64,000 nucleotides of DNA from Ecdyonurus torrentis (GCA_949318235.1 OX439136.1:156501-220500), one strand, 5' to 3'. Numbered from the stretch's first letter, positions 10,771 to 26,647 are shown. Made by a program: numbers and translations. Notes: generated from the letters alone by a model not told the origin.

Positions 10771-11077
10771 AAGGGTTCGTGCATTCATGTTATAGTCGGC
10801 GCCATGTTGGATCGCTCAAAAACATGGTTAGCATAAAAAAATCACTCGTTTTGCCAGTTTAAAAACACTATAAAATAATGTTGAGAGCAATTATGGTGTA
10901 AACATGTTAAATTAGTATCTCAAGTATGTGAGAAAAATAAAAATAACAAAAAATTAACCTAATTCTCAAATAAAATTGCCTAAAACGAAGTTTGTCTTAT
11001 TATCAGCTATTTTATTCACTACTCCAGTATGGACTCCATGCGCATTAAATATGATGTCATCCGCATACATCCTATAT
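10771..11077 (+). mobile_element. AGGGTGTATGC MITE, copy 1
   Basis: Starts GGGTTCGTGCATTCATGTTA and ends GATGTCATCCGCATACATCC. The interior carries GCCATGTTGGAT and CTACTCCAGTATGG. It belongs to a family with at least five other members in this window (50122, 51619, 58176, 58813 and 60731) and a TA-rich target. Confidence 0.8.
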
Positions 11078-11875
11078 AATACATTTCTACAACCCCTTAA
11101 TGTCTTAAAAAACTGTTATCTACCGATTATATAAATATTAATAAATCGCATACACATTTGCAGTGATTTTGCGTAATTTTAGTTTTTTATTTTATTCTTA
11201 ATCATAAAAATTACTTTTTTTAACATAGTAATAACGTTATTAATAACCTTTGAAAAATATGAAAATAAATAAAATAAAATAAAACATAATATCAAAATGA
11301 CCTTAAATGTAAAAAAAAAATGTGCTTCGCAAAACTAGTACAACAGTTTGTATAATTTTTATATTTAATCACACGTACGATAATTGAAATTTTAGATAAT
11401 TAAGCTGTTCGAAATAAACGTACTAATTAAATGAGTCTTTTATTATCCCCTCAAACAAATACCAATTTATTGTATGCATTTTTTCTTTTCTTTTTATTCT
11501 TTTTATTTTTAGATAAATTGCATTTCTTGTATTATAAAGTTTTTAAATAAATATAAGTAAAACTATAAAAAAGTTAATAAAAAATTAAATCGACAAATTC
11601 AAAACTAAAACCAAATTCAAAACTAATAATTGGCAGCATCAGATGATCAGAAAACTATATTTTTTATATTTTTATTTTTTTGTTTATTAATTTAGTAAAC
11701 ACTTTTTATTAATATTTTTATTTTCAATCATATTAGAGGCCTTAAACTTTTATAACATGTAAATAGTATATTTTTGTCATAAAAACGAGTGGTTCTCGTA
11801 ATGCGAAAAATATTTAATACATACATCTACTCATTATTTGTGTAATATTTGCTCTCATTATTATTATTGTTCACT

Positions 11876-11946
11876 TCTCTCTCTATTTCTCTCTCTCTCT
11901 CTCTCTCTCACTCTCTCACTCTCTCTCTCTCTCTCGCTCTCTCTGA
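11876..11946. repeat. CT microsatellite
   Basis: CTCTCT run with CACT and CGCT interruptions, conserved in position in duplication copy B (52708-52822) where it is longer. Confidence 0.9.
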
Positions 11947-12269
11947 TATACATACACAATACATCGCAGGCGCTCAAAGTTTGTAAGAATATTTTTCGTA
12001 ATTTCACTATCATTAATAATACAGGTTAAAAATTATAAAAAAAATGTAAATTTTTAATTTTTACAAATATATTTTATAATAATTTAACTACTATTTAAAA
12101 TGTTACTATTTTAAAACATACGGAAATCAAATTTAAATGTTATTGAAATATTTATTGTTACGCTGAAAAGTAAAGTTTTAATAATTTCTATTATTTTATA
12201 CGAGCTGAATGGAAATGTATTGTTTTATAATTATTATTTTAATTCTTTATTATTATTATTATTTAAAGG

Positions 12270-13877
<1,608 letters not shown>

Positions 13878-14117
13878 TATATGGTATATACCAAATTATA
13901 TAACTGCATAATTATATAATTTATATTTTGTAAATAAATTAGTATAAATATATATAAAATAATTAAAAAATAACATAAATAAATATATATTTTTTTATAA
14001 ATATATAATAATAATCTTTCTTTGTTAATCATTATTTTTAAATAAATTTTAAATTTCTTTATAATTATAATACTATGAACGCATGTGCATTGTAATATAT
14101 ATTTAGTTGGGTCACAG

Positions 14118-14665
14118 GAATTGATTAGAATTGGAAATGGTTAGAATGGGAAATGGTTAGACAAAATAAAAGTGGTGGGGATATGTTTGATGAGATGACG
14201 TCATGGTAGAGGGTGTCTTATTTGAAAATACTATGGCAACGTTGCATTGCATTTTACTTGTTACTTTGTGGAATTGATTAGACTGGGAATTGGTTAGAAT
14301 CGGAATTGGTTAGACAAATATTTTTGTTTACTTCGTTGAGTGGAATTGATTAGAATGGGAATTGGTTAGAATCGGAAATGGTTAGACAAATATTTTTGTT
14401 AATTTCGTTGAATGGAATTGATTAGAATGGAAATTAGTTAGAATCGGAATTGGTTAGACAAATATTTTTGTTTACTTCATTGAGTGGAATTGATTAGAAT
14501 GGGAATTAAAAAGAATCGGAATAGGTTAAACAAATATTTTGTTTACTTTATTGAGTGGAATTGATTAGAATGGGAATTGGTTAGAATCGGAAATGTTTAG
14601 ACATTTATTTTATTAATTATTTATGTTACCAAGTGAAATTAATTAGAATGGGATTTTCAATCGGA
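14118..14665 (+). repeat. 72-bp minisatellite
   Basis: Units start with GAATTGATTAGAATGGGAAT at 14271, 14343, 14415, 14487, 14558 and 14635, spaced 72, 72, 72, 71 and 77. A related partial unit lies at 14118. Each unit has an inner repeat of GGTTAGAATCGGAATTGG followed by ACAAATATTTTTGTTTACTT. The last unit is degenerate. Confidence 0.93.
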
Positions 14666-14690
14666 AATAGTTTGGTTCAGAATTCGGATC

Positions 14691-15165
14691 TAATTTATCA
14701 GATATTTAATTAACTCAAAAAATTAAATAAATATTTATTAATTAAATTATTAAGGCAGTAGGGGACCGACTTGGACCGGAAATCGCTAAAAGAGCCACTG
14801 TATTTTCACAATAATTCTTTGCACATTGTTTATTTCCAGCAAATCAAACAATATAAATTTTAAATACAATCGGGAATATTTAAAAAATGGTTTATTGTTC
14901 CGAAAAAGTTTTAATAATATTTTTATTTATGAATCAGTTTTCAATTTGTCTTGCAAGTTTCCCGCAAAAATTTAAATTTCAATATTTGTATGTTATCTTT
15001 AAATTATAAACACCTAATTATTTGATCGTGTTTTCACATATTTGACGTACATAAACTTTAAAGTAACATTTCATCTTTACTTTGCGTTAATATTGTAGTT
15101 CACAACCGTCCACGTTTGTGAGATAACTTTCGGTTACCTACCCCCTTAATATAAACTTATAATAC
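14691..15165. other. A/T-rich spacer
   Basis: No gene or clear repeat. There is a single GC-richer patch GGGGACCGACTTGGACCGGA at 14761. Confidence 0.4.
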
Positions 15166-15166
15166 A

Positions 15167-15540
15167 GGGTGACCATAAAGTCTCTGAGGGTGTTTAGAAG
15201 TTAATAAAACACATAAGGCTCAACGTAAAAATAACTTTTTATACATCAAATTAAAGCTTGTATTATGACAATTTTGAAAATCAAAACATAAATGCAATCA
15301 GATGATTATTAATCTTGCTGCATCAAAAACCGCAAAAAAAGAGAAAATTGACGTCAAATTTGCAAATTTTAACGCTTTCACCATCTGAAAAAACACATAC
15401 AGATTCAAAATTTGTAAGGTCTCACTCTAGTTTTTTGAGACATTATCTCAAGGCCTCTCCACGTGCACCCATTGGTAGCACGACACACGGTGAGACGAAC
15501 CTCTAGCTCGCGCGACACGTTGCGGAGAGTCTACCGAGTG
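15167..15540. mobile_element. Left flank and terminal region of a mariner-like element
   Basis: ACAGGGTGACCATAAAGTCT at 15167 looks like the terminal repeat of a mariner-type element. The mirrored end was not found to the right. The following 300 bp show no transposase. Confidence 0.45.
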
Positions 15541-15544
15541 ATGG

Positions 15545-16012
15545 CCTAGATAGCGGCGGTGATATGCGGCTTCAACTCACGTATGTCACACACTTTTGTC
15601 TTGAAGACCTGGTGCTGCTTGACGTAGCCCCAGAGATAAAAGCCAGGTGGCGTGAAATCAGAAGACCTGGGAGCCCACGCCATGGGTCCACCACGACGTA
15701 GCCATCTGCCTACAAACACCTAATCGAGCTCGTCTCTGACAACGTGCTCCAATGTGGGAGCGCTCCGTCCTGCTGGAAGAGGAGCTCGTAACCCCACTAT
15801 GTCTGGGCCTGCAGCAGATGAGGGATGGAGTTATTCTCAAACATGTTCAGGTAGTTGTTCCAGTGGACAATTGGCTCGTGGAAGAAATACAGGCCGATCA
15901 CACAATCTTACAGGACTGCGCACCAAATAATTACCTTGGGACTGTCACGTTAGAACGTACGAGCTGTGTCTGGACGTTTAGTGCCCCAGAAACACTCGTT
16001 CTGTCAGTTTTT
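15545..16012 (-). pseudogene. Mariner-like transposase C-terminal half, decayed
   Basis: Read on the minus strand, segments follow the mariner order. First come CFWGTKRPDTARTF and RDSPKVIIWCAVL. Then GLYFFHEPIVHWNNYLNMFE, a FQQDGAP motif (second catalytic Asp), and RDELD. Last come GRWLRRGGPMAWAPRS and FYLWGYVK. The family's SPDLTPLDF motif is SSDFTPPGF here. At least three stops and a frameshift interrupt it. The catalytic centre would have been D,D(34)D-like; the last Asp position is disturbed. The N-terminal half is missing. Confidence 0.8.
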
Positions 16013-16165
16013 AATTTACCACACAAACACGCAATGCACTCGTCTCCTGATCTCACGCAAACCGACTATCTCTGGGGCTACGTCAAGGACCTGGTCTTCA
16101 AGACGAAAGTGCGTGACATGCGTGAGTTGAAGCTGCGTATCACCGCCGCTAAGCAAGTCTTTTAA
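16013..16165 (+). pseudogene. Second mariner-like C-terminal fragment, opposite orientation
   Basis: The plus strand reads SSPDLTQTDYLWGYVKDLVF, then ELKLRITAA, to a stop at 16163. It is an inverted duplicate of the tail at about 15555-15635 and joins head-to-head with the minus-strand copy at about 16012. That indicates an inversion or two opposed insertions. Confidence 0.75.
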
Positions 16166-17640
16166 TTATAGGGACTAATATTCAATACATTATTTATTTA
16201 TTTTATTGGATTTCATTTTACACAAGAAAACAAATTTTATAGTTAAGGAGCAAAAAAAAAAATTAAATTATATTTATCATTATATTTGTATTATTTTGTT
16301 ATTGTAAATGAAGCGCTTCAATAAATATATATTAGTTCTTCATATTATATTGATATTTTAATTATGGAGTTTTTTTCTTTTAGAGTTTCATCTTCAGGTA
16401 AAGATGGGCTGAACTTGATTGTGCCTACTATGTAATTTATTGATTTACGACGATTATCAGTTGAACCAAATTTTAAACACAAACATTGTATATGCACAAT
16501 TTTATAAAAATACTACTTCACATATTATCTTCTTCTTTGATTATATTAGTCTCTTTAAAACGTTATATCAAAGAGAAATATGGATTAAAAATATGTAAAT
16601 AACTAAAATCACACGATAAAACAGACACGTTAACCATTAATGTCTCTCACAAAGTGACAAAGCGGGTGCGGAGGCGAAATAATAAGCACGTAAGCAAGCA
16701 GCTTTTGGTGAGAAAGATGGATTTTAGAAAGTTTGAGTAGGGGAGGTTTTCTACAAAATCTACAGGCCACCGCAAAAAAATTATTTAGCATTGAAAGTTA
16801 AAAATATTTAATTTCGAATTAAACAGTGTAAATTTAAAATTAAACTAGATGTAAACTTATACATCAATAAATAACAAAAAATAACCACGTGTTTAACGTA
16901 ACTGTTTGTCAACACCTTAAGTTCACCTGTGCTACCTGAATTCTATTTATTATATTTATATTATTATTTCTTTTTTTGTATAGGCATAATCTGCTAACAT
17001 CTTACATCTTACTATCTTTTTGTATGTATTGCATATTCAAATGTATTATATTCAAATGTTTGGGCAATTTTATAGATTGGATATATTTATTACGATTTAT
17101 ACATATTTTCGTATATCATAAATAATTGAAATTGTGAAATATATTTTATATATATTAGGAAGATACAGTATTTTCAGTATAAATATAAAATTAAATGTAT
17201 TATTAAAATTTTTTCATTTTTTAAACAAAGTTATTGTAATTTATTAAGTGACAAAAGTTATATTAAAAAATATATTTCAATTGGTATGGGGTTGTACTAT
17301 ACAAAATGCTTATGCATTTTTGTTAAAAATTTTACTTAAAAAAATTATTACGATGTAGCGTGGCAGGTATAATGTAGAAAAAAGCCAGGAAATAGTTCAC
17401 CTTAATGAAAGAGAGCTCTGCAGTGTTGGTTCTCCCTAGCGATTACACTATCAATACACAACTGCTTAGATTTCACAAGTTTGGCAAGGGTAAAAACAAC
17501 AATACTCTGATGTAAAATTATTTAAAACACGCAGTTTAAAATAATTTTGTCTAAAAATTAAAAATAATAAAAAAACTCGAATTTTATATTAATTTAAATA
17601 AAAAACGTCTAAACTCGACCTTATTTTCAACTTTTTTTTT
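16166..17640. other. A/T-rich DNA without recognised features
   Basis: Nothing beyond simple A/T tracts. A CAGTGTTGGTTCTCCC string at 17421 resembles a hAT end, but no partner end was found. Confidence 0.45.
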
Positions 17641-17740
17641 GTGTGTGTAGTAGGAATTGACTTAAATGCAAGTGAAAACTCAATGGATAAGAAATCAGAA
17701 TTTGTTGATATGGCCTATTAAGAAACTTTCAAACTGAATA

Positions 17741-18405
17741 AACATAAAGTATTAGTAATCCTATTTGTGCCATCTACTGCATTAGCATTTAGAGTTGCAA
17801 CATATTTCTACATTAACATCGCGGGGAAGACAACACCACCCTTAAATACAGAAATTGAGTCAGAGATGCTCAACCAGTTTGATCGCTATGGAATTGTGTT
17901 TTACCATGGTTAGCAAATCCCATGTACAAAAGAACTTACATTAAAAAGTTTTGGAAGGTCTATAAAAGTTCTCATTAGCAGGGAGGCTTTTGCTGCAGGA
18001 GTTACCACAACAGCTGACTATGTAATTATAGTCGAGACAACATCAATAAGAGGAGAAGGTAAAGAAACTAGAATGTCGATAATTAGCTGCAATCAGATGA
18101 TTGGCCGAGATGGAAGAGCTGGAAGGTGTAAAGATATGGTGTCTCCTGGTGCAACAGTTTTTACGTTAAAGGAAAACGTTGAAATCTATTTGCAGGGAAA
18201 GAAATCAGCAGCTTCTCTGTAATAATTAATAAATATAGAAGAAGCACTGTTACGAGACATTAAGTTAGAAACTTTAAAATACGAAACTGATTGCAAATTT
18301 TATGTATCGGGTAATTACCTTTATTAATGTCTAACCATTGAAGATCAACAAAAGTTAATTAAGGAGACCGAAGCAGTTTTGAATAACCTTAACCCTTGTC
18401 CAGTC
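17741..18405 (+). pseudogene. SF2 helicase C-terminal domain pseudogene
   Basis: The plus-strand frame from 17741 reads KVLVILFVPSTALAFRVATY, then ESEMLNQFDRYGIVFYHG, a stop, then SIKVLISREAFAAGVTTTAD. It continues with CNQMIGRDGRAGR and ends at TAA about 18221. A shifted frame continues with EEALLRDIKLETLKYETDC to about 18405. FVPST fits motif IV, EAFAAGV motif V and QMIGRDGRAGR motif VI of superfamily 2 helicases; the GIVFYHG element is most like Ski2/Mer3-type enzymes. The ATPase (DExH) half is not seen upstream. Unlike most of the window it has near-normal codon composition and no introns, which fits a retrocopy or a captured gene. Confidence 0.68.
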
Positions 18406-19660
18406 ACGATTTTTGAAACCCCCTGCATGTTCAGTATACGAATATTAAATGTGCTCTGATTGGCTGATTTCGTCACGTGACTTACGTGGTATTACATTTC
18501 TCTCGTATTTGAATAACTTTTTAACTTTTCTGGTTTTATTCCTTTGCAGAACAAATTAATTCTTTGCAAATTAGTTAAGAGAATATATTTATTTAAATTT
18601 GTGCACGAGGGTTTGAGCAGAAAATGAAAACTTAATCAAATATACTGAGTTTCAAGTGCAGTGACTTTGCAAAATCAGTTCAAATGGCTTCCCGCAAAAA
18701 ATTATTAAGGAGGTAATTTTAAATAAATAATTCCAACAATTTTAATATCGGAGTTATTTACTATAAATTGTGTTTTGAATACCACTTTATGCTTGAAAAT
18801 AGTAAATAAATAAATAATACAAAAAAAATATATATATTTATTGTCACTGCATTATATTTTTCAAATTGATTTTTACTTTAGGCTAAAATTTTCAGATATT
18901 ATTATTTTATGCCCAATAATACATTTTTAACGCTTGAATTTTTATTTTATTATAATGCATCCAAGTGACAAGAATATCATATTGATATGAAGTGTTCTAA
19001 TTAAATTTTAATTTTTCTCTCTCACTCACTCTCTCTCTCTCTCTCTCTATCTTATTCTCGCTCTTTGCATTTAAAATTTTTTTTACAGGAGAAGTAGGTG
19101 CGCATAATTCAGACTATAACTGTATTATGTTAATAATATATAATAATATTAATAATTTATTATATATTATGACTTTATAGTTGCTTTTTAAGTTTTTAAT
19201 TTTATAAAAAGTTCTGCGCTTTAAATACAAAATTAAAATTATTTCTAAACAATTTAGATTTTTTTTATATCTATGCTTTTTTAAAGAATTAAGTTACTGT
19301 AATAAAAACGTGTACGTATTTCTGCACAGAAATAAAAAAAATACGCGTATAATTATAAAATTATACAGCTTAATTAATGCAGCAATATTTAGCATATCAA
19401 TATTTTTTTTATAAAAAATAAGTAAATTTGTATTGCTATATATAATATATGTAGATTTTAATGCATGTAAAAAACAAACAAGCCTACATTTAAATTAGAT
19501 CTTTCATACACTGTATCTTCAACAAATTTAATCAATGAGTACAACATAAATTACAGCAATATTCCCTACTATTAAAATATTTTATTCAAGCTAATACATA
19601 ATTTCCTTGTCATAGTTTTGTATTCTATTTCTTTTTCTTTCTCTCTTACACGTACACACT
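18406..19660. other. A/T-rich DNA with a short CT microsatellite
   Basis: CT repeat at about 19017-19050. A GC-richer patch near 18450-18500 contains CTGATTGGCTGATT and CGTCACGTGACTTACGTGG, the sort of sites seen in promoters, but no gene is found next to it. The remainder shows nothing. Confidence 0.4.
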
Positions 19661-19673
19661 CACTTACTCACAC

Positions 19674-21828
<2,155 letters not shown>

Positions 21829-21953
21829 CAGACTCGTTGTGACGTAGTACCGATTCTCGCGGCAACGTAGAGCTGCTTATATGTGGCTAGAAATGTAGTG
21901 GGAGATGACTACCAATCACAGCGGCGAAACGTAATGACGTCGCAACGAGTCTA
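21829..21953. repeat. Short inverted repeat
   Basis: AGACTCGTTGTGACGT at the left mirrors ACGTCGCAACGAGTCT at the right around a GC-richer centre. It looks like a degenerate MITE of about 125 bp. Confidence 0.6.
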
Positions 21954-21959
21954 GTACGG

Positions 21960-22541
21960 TAAAAAAAAGAGAGGGAAAAAAACAAATGTGACTGGAGAAG
22001 AGAGCAGAGAGAGAGTAGACAAGTATTATACAGATATAATAATATAGGCACGCTTTTGTGAAATAAATTAACTAATACTGTTTTATAATATGACTTTATA
22101 TTACCAGACCAATAAAATAATAATTATTCTATTCTAAATTTCCTACAGTATTTGCTATAATCTATATATATAAAAAGAAGAAGAAAAATAAGAAGAAAAA
22201 AAATATTTATAATTGAAATATAAATATAAAAATTTATTAAAATTTGAAGGTTGTTTAAAAATTCATTGTTTTTTTATTTATTCATTGCAAACAAAAGAGA
22301 TAAAAAATACATAACAATAGTTTTAATAATGTTTTTAAATATAGAACAAATATTAGATAATATGTAATTTTGTGCTCCTTCGCCTACCGTTGTATCATTA
22401 AAGCCTGCAACAAAATAATAATTTTTGTTTTTAAAAAACTATTTACATTTATATATAAACATATTTTTAAGGTTCACAACAATAAATAATTAATGTTGAA
22501 TAGTTAAATTACAATTTTGTAAATTTAAAAGTATACGTACT
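21960..22541. other. 3' flank of the P2X7-like gene
   Basis: A/T-rich; on the minus strand it contains several AATAAA-type strings that could serve as polyadenylation signals. Nothing else seen. Confidence 0.4.
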
Positions 22542-23096
22542 TTATGCAGGGTATTTTGGACCAAATCTGGACTGAAATCCTTTGTAAGTCCCGTCTGCGC
22601 TGGGGAACTTGCGTCTTATCTCGGCAACGACACAAGCAGGGATGACATACCGCACACGACGTTTATTGTCTTTACCCAATTGCACTGATGACCTCATAAA
22701 TTTTATAAACGCATAATAGGCCAGATATCGCCACATTTTATTAGATTTCTCATCATTTATGTAATTTTGTTTGTTTCGCTTGATTTTGTCTCCACGCATT
22801 ATTTTTAACATTCTTTCACCTGTCACAAAATTTTTAAACTCACTGTGTTGTGTTATGCAATTTAAATTCTCGTCTTTCATCAGATTTTCCTTCAATAAAT
22901 TACTCTCTTTGCAACAGAAACACTCAATGTCTTTAGGCATTGCAATACAAAACTCGCATTCGCACCATTCTGTATTATCAGAACGTCCCTCTCTTTGAAT
23001 TTCAATTTCATTAATTTGGCGAAGGCGTTCTTGGTATTCTATGTATTCCTCTTCAGAACAAACAGGCTCAGGCAATGTACCTAATGCTCCACTCAT
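22542..23096 (-). CDS. P2X purinoceptor 7 C-terminal-like domain protein
   Basis: The minus-strand ORF is uninterrupted. Starting at the Met of MSGALGTLPEP it gives about 184 residues; an upstream in-frame Met (to 23189) would add about 31 hydrophobic residues. After an acidic linker (SEEEYIEYQERLRQ) come WCECEFCIAMPKDIECFCC, CITQHSEF, a basic region, RYLAYYAFIKF and LGKDNKRRVRYVIPACVV. The end is EIRRKFPSADGTYKGF. The W-C-x-C-x2-C...CC and CIT.H..F pattern, and the ending R.V.P.CVV..IR..YP...G.Y.GF, match the zinc-binding intracellular domain of P2X7, which in invertebrates often occurs alone without a receptor channel. All Cys/His positions look intact. It could be a single-exon host gene or a recent retrocopy. 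No transmembrane P2X part is nearby. Confidence 0.82.
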   Translation of the reverse strand: MSGALGTLPEPVCSEEEYIEYQERLRQINEIEIQREGRSDNTEWCECEFCIAMPKDIECFCCKESNLLKENLMKDENLNCITQHSEFKNFVTGERMLKIMRGDKIKRNKQNYINDEKSNKMWRYLAYYAFIKFMRSSVQLGKDNKRRVRYVIPACVVAEIRRKFPSADGTYKGFQSRFGPKYPA

Positions 23097-23189
23097 TATT
23101 TCGAAAAAATAATAAATACTCACAGCACAAAATAATTTAAATTTACGAATAACGCTCAACACCACTAACAAATCAATCGTCAAGAACAC

Positions 23190-24300
23190 AATTACAACAA
23201 GAAGGAAGCAATGAAAAATATTTGTATTTGTAAGGAGTGGTCACACCTGCTTTGAAATGGTCCAAAGGTAAAGTTACTCATAATGTACATTAGTAATAGC
23301 AATACACAATAACAAGAAAATAGGTCAACGGGATTTTAATTGCCATGCGCAGTGAAAAAGTTTAGTATTTTGCACCAAAAAAATTCATTTATGAAGTAAA
23401 AATCATGCTGGAAGGATGCGTGGTCCTAGGAAATGTACAGTGCTTGGATGTAAAACAGTGGGTAAAAGTAATGAAGATTTTGAGAATCAAATCATTTCTC
23501 AACATAAATTTCACAATCACATTTATCGCAATTAAGAAACAATAAAGATGCACTCAATGGTCTTCAAAAGCTATCACAAGATTTGATAGATATATGTAAA
23601 ATTGCCGAGTTAAAATTAAAAATCTTGAAAAATGCAATAGGTTAAATAACGAATATAAAACGATGATAAATTCATGCTTATTACAATACAAACATATGTT
23701 TCTTTGTGTAATTGTCTCATCGAGCAATTAAACGCCGGACAATATCGTAGTTTTCCCATTTCACACTATTGAATTTCCAAAAAGTTGCAAAATTATATGA
23801 AATAGATTTTTAGTCGCTATATGCGTGTGTCCATTTTAACATATTATTCTCTCTTACAATTGCATTTCCCAGCGCTGCTTGCTTCCAAAATATAACTTTT
23901 TTTTAAAGTCCCGTACAGCTTCAATGACAAAATTTGACTTCTCGAGTCGAGTGCTACGCACCGACGTCACGCGCTATACCTGGCGAGGACTTACCCTTCC
24001 CATTCCACCACACATTTTTTAGCGATGTTTCTTATGCAGTCGATATATACTTTTACATTACCTACCTGAAGTGTTTCGCGTCTATATGTATATGTCTATG
24101 GACTGGGCCATAGACATTCTATGGACTGGACCAAGTTCCATAGTCTCAAGGGATACCAGGTGGACAAATAGGACCATTGGTAAAATTTAACTTATTTCGT
24201 ACATATGCGTTTCTCAGAAATTTTCATCCCACCCTCGTATTTATATATTAAAAATTAGGTTTCAATACATTTTAAAATACGATCTAGTGCTTTTATGATA
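23190..24300. other. Intergenic DNA; a weak C2CH-like ORF remnant near 23416
   Basis: At 23416 the plus strand reads MRGPRKCTVLGCKT, like the start of a THAP or related zinc finger. It ends after about 38 codons. A shifted frame then gives a helical stretch with LNGLQKLSQDLIDICKIAEL. It lies divergent to the P2X7-like gene. CTACCTGAAGTGTTTCGCGT at about 24060 recurs at about 63342. No other gene is seen. Confidence 0.3.
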
Positions 24301-24320
24301 GCACTGCCAGCACTGCGTAT

Positions 24321-24367
24321 TCTCTCTCTCTCTCTCTATCTCTCTGTCTGTCTCTCTCTCTCTCTCG
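24321..24367. repeat. CT microsatellite
   Basis: CTCTCT run with CTGTCTGT interruptions; a GA run of similar type lies at about 24726-24755. Confidence 0.9.
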
Positions 24368-24721
24368 CTGTTTATTATGTTGTAAATAGCATTTAACTTG
24401 GAAGAGTGTAAAACTTGCATTTTTATCTAGGAATAATGTAAAGATAATATGCTCCCTGTCATGATTTAAAATATATTGAAAAAATAAGGTCTTACTTTCT
24501 ATGTACAATGAACATTGGCGTAGGTGAAACATCTAAATATCGTTGCTATTGCATCCTCGTGTAACGAGCTTTTTTACAGAAATATTTCAATTTTACAATA
24601 AACTATGCCACACACAAATATACAGTAACATAGTAACACTTCAAAAGTCAAGCTCACACTAAACGTGGTGACTAATCTCGTCTTTCTTTTCTCACTCGTC
24701 ACTATTTCATTTTGGAGATGG

Positions 24722-24756
<35 letters not shown>

Positions 24757-25603
24757 ATGCAAAACAGTAGTATTTAAAAATGGAAACATTATTTTTTTAT
24801 AAATTATTATTCTGATTCGTCACTTAATTAAAAAGTTTTTTTTTTCCTTATTAGTTTTTTAAAATTTTAAAACAATCGCACCCTCACTATATCAGCTAAC
24901 CGAGTCAAACTAGTGTATCGTGTTGAGTTGCATTGTGAATCATTGGTTTTTTATTCGTGCTACATTCTTCCAACTAGCATTATATATTATTTATAAATAA
25001 ATACTCTATGGTATGTATTATTTATTGCATTATTTTTACTATATTATAATAATCAGCTGTAATATTACTTATTTAATTATCATAAATGTGCATAATTTTA
25101 TACACAGTATTGTATAATCATACTGCATTACACATAATTTATACATTTCATTTTTTACGCAATGCAATGTAGTTATACATTGATATAGCATATGTATACA
25201 CACACACATATATTATTATATACTTGTTGTTTTAAATAAAGAACAAATTTTTTTATTGTATCTTTTATATCATAGTTTTGTAGATTTTGCTACAGTCGAT
25301 GTTTCATAACAAAAACGATGATAACATTCCTTAATATTTTTTTTAATAACATTTAAATACGTTCAGCATGTTAAAGAAACCAGAGAGTTTAAAGTTTAAA
25401 ATACTGTCAAATAAATATAAGGAAACTTATGAAAATTATTATACTAAATATATTACCACTATATAACATATTATGCTTTATAGTTACGTTGTTTTGAAGA
25501 GAATACGAGAATAGTATGAGCATTCATTCATCTATGGTTTAGTTGGGGTTGCATTTTTTTCCGAGAAGGCCATGGGATATCTCAATTGCACCCGTGAAAT
25601 AAT
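24368..25603. other. A/T-rich DNA without recognised features
   Basis: Only the GA microsatellite at about 24726-24755 and simple A/T tracts. No gene supported. Confidence 0.4.
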
Positions 25604-25797
25604 TTTTAGCTTTAAATTCAAGATATACATCGCGAGATCAGTTATTTTAATTATTTATTGCAAAAAGATTGGCCCGGGCTTGCAGACAAAAAAAAATGAC
25701 AATTAAAAAAAACAGAACATTTGTGAAAAATTATATTTCTTATAATTTAATTAAAAAACTGATCTCGCGATGTATATGTTTAATTTAAAGCTAAATA
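25604..25797. mobile_element. Small inverted-repeat element
   Basis: TTTAGCTTTAAATTCAAGAT...ACATCGCGAGATCAGTT at the left mirrors AACTGATCTCGCGATGTATA...TTTAAAGCTAAA at the right. The arms are about 50 bp and the element about 190 bp. The centre contains GGCCCGGGC. Likely a MITE; the target duplication is unclear. Confidence 0.7.
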
Positions 25798-26640
25798 GTT
25801 GGCTCAGAGTGCGAAAGAGAGAGAGACGAAAAAGGTATACAGAAGGAGGAACAAAATTTCTGCTGATGAGGCGGTTGCTAGCTATGAGACAGCGGACGCG
25901 GACGTAGCTTCCTTACATCTATCCCCCCCTCCAACATTTCTTAGGAGGCGTGCGCAGCGTTGTCAAGCCAGAGCAAAGCATAAAGCATCATTGCTCAGTA
26001 GTGGCTTGACACTTGTTGAGTGAAGTTGTGTTTTGTTGACTCCTTAAAAAAACTATTTATAAATTGTGAACACTTTTGATATCCCTGCTTTTGTGCAAGT
26101 GCTTTGCAGTATGGTAGATATTCCAAAATGTAAGTTATAATTTTTATCATTCTATACTTAAATATGAACTTTGTATTTTTTTTATCGCTTTTTGTTTGTT
26201 TATTAGTTAATTTTAGCAATTTAACGGGGTTCATAAATAAAATTTGTGACACTAAGTTGGTGGGATGGCGTTTGTTGTCTTTTATGTATACCTTATGGTG
26301 ATTCGTTTTTTTATACAGATACGGTCATCCAGCAACATTTTTGACTTTATTTTTAAATCATTTTTATCGGTATAAATTTATCTACTTATCGAAAAAAGTC
26401 TGAATCAATCAAATCAATATTTCTGTTTTAAATTATATATTTTTTAATCTTTTTGAACCTACTTATTTAATAAAAATATTCATATCTTACGTTAAATGAT
26501 GGTTTTAAAATAAGAATAAAATACTCAAACATGGGCCAGAAATAGCACCAAATTGTGAATTTTAATCCAAAATTCTCAAAATTTTTTGAAAGTGTGAAAA
26601 GTGTATTTTAGTGACGAACACTATGATATATTTCTCTGGA
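25798..26640. other. Intergenic DNA with a GC-richer patch
   Basis: 25800-26040 is less A/T-rich and gives a 74-codon frame rich in Arg, Ala and Ser, but nothing in it resembles a known domain. I do not call a gene. The rest is plain A/T-rich. Confidence 0.35.
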
Positions 26641-26647
26641 AAAAAAA

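Noticed and set aside
17421..17440. CAGTGTTGGTTCTCCC as a hAT end
   Set aside because: No inverse partner and no 8-bp duplication seen.
25799..26023. 74-codon Arg/Ala-rich ORF
   Set aside because: No homology recognised and no supporting context.
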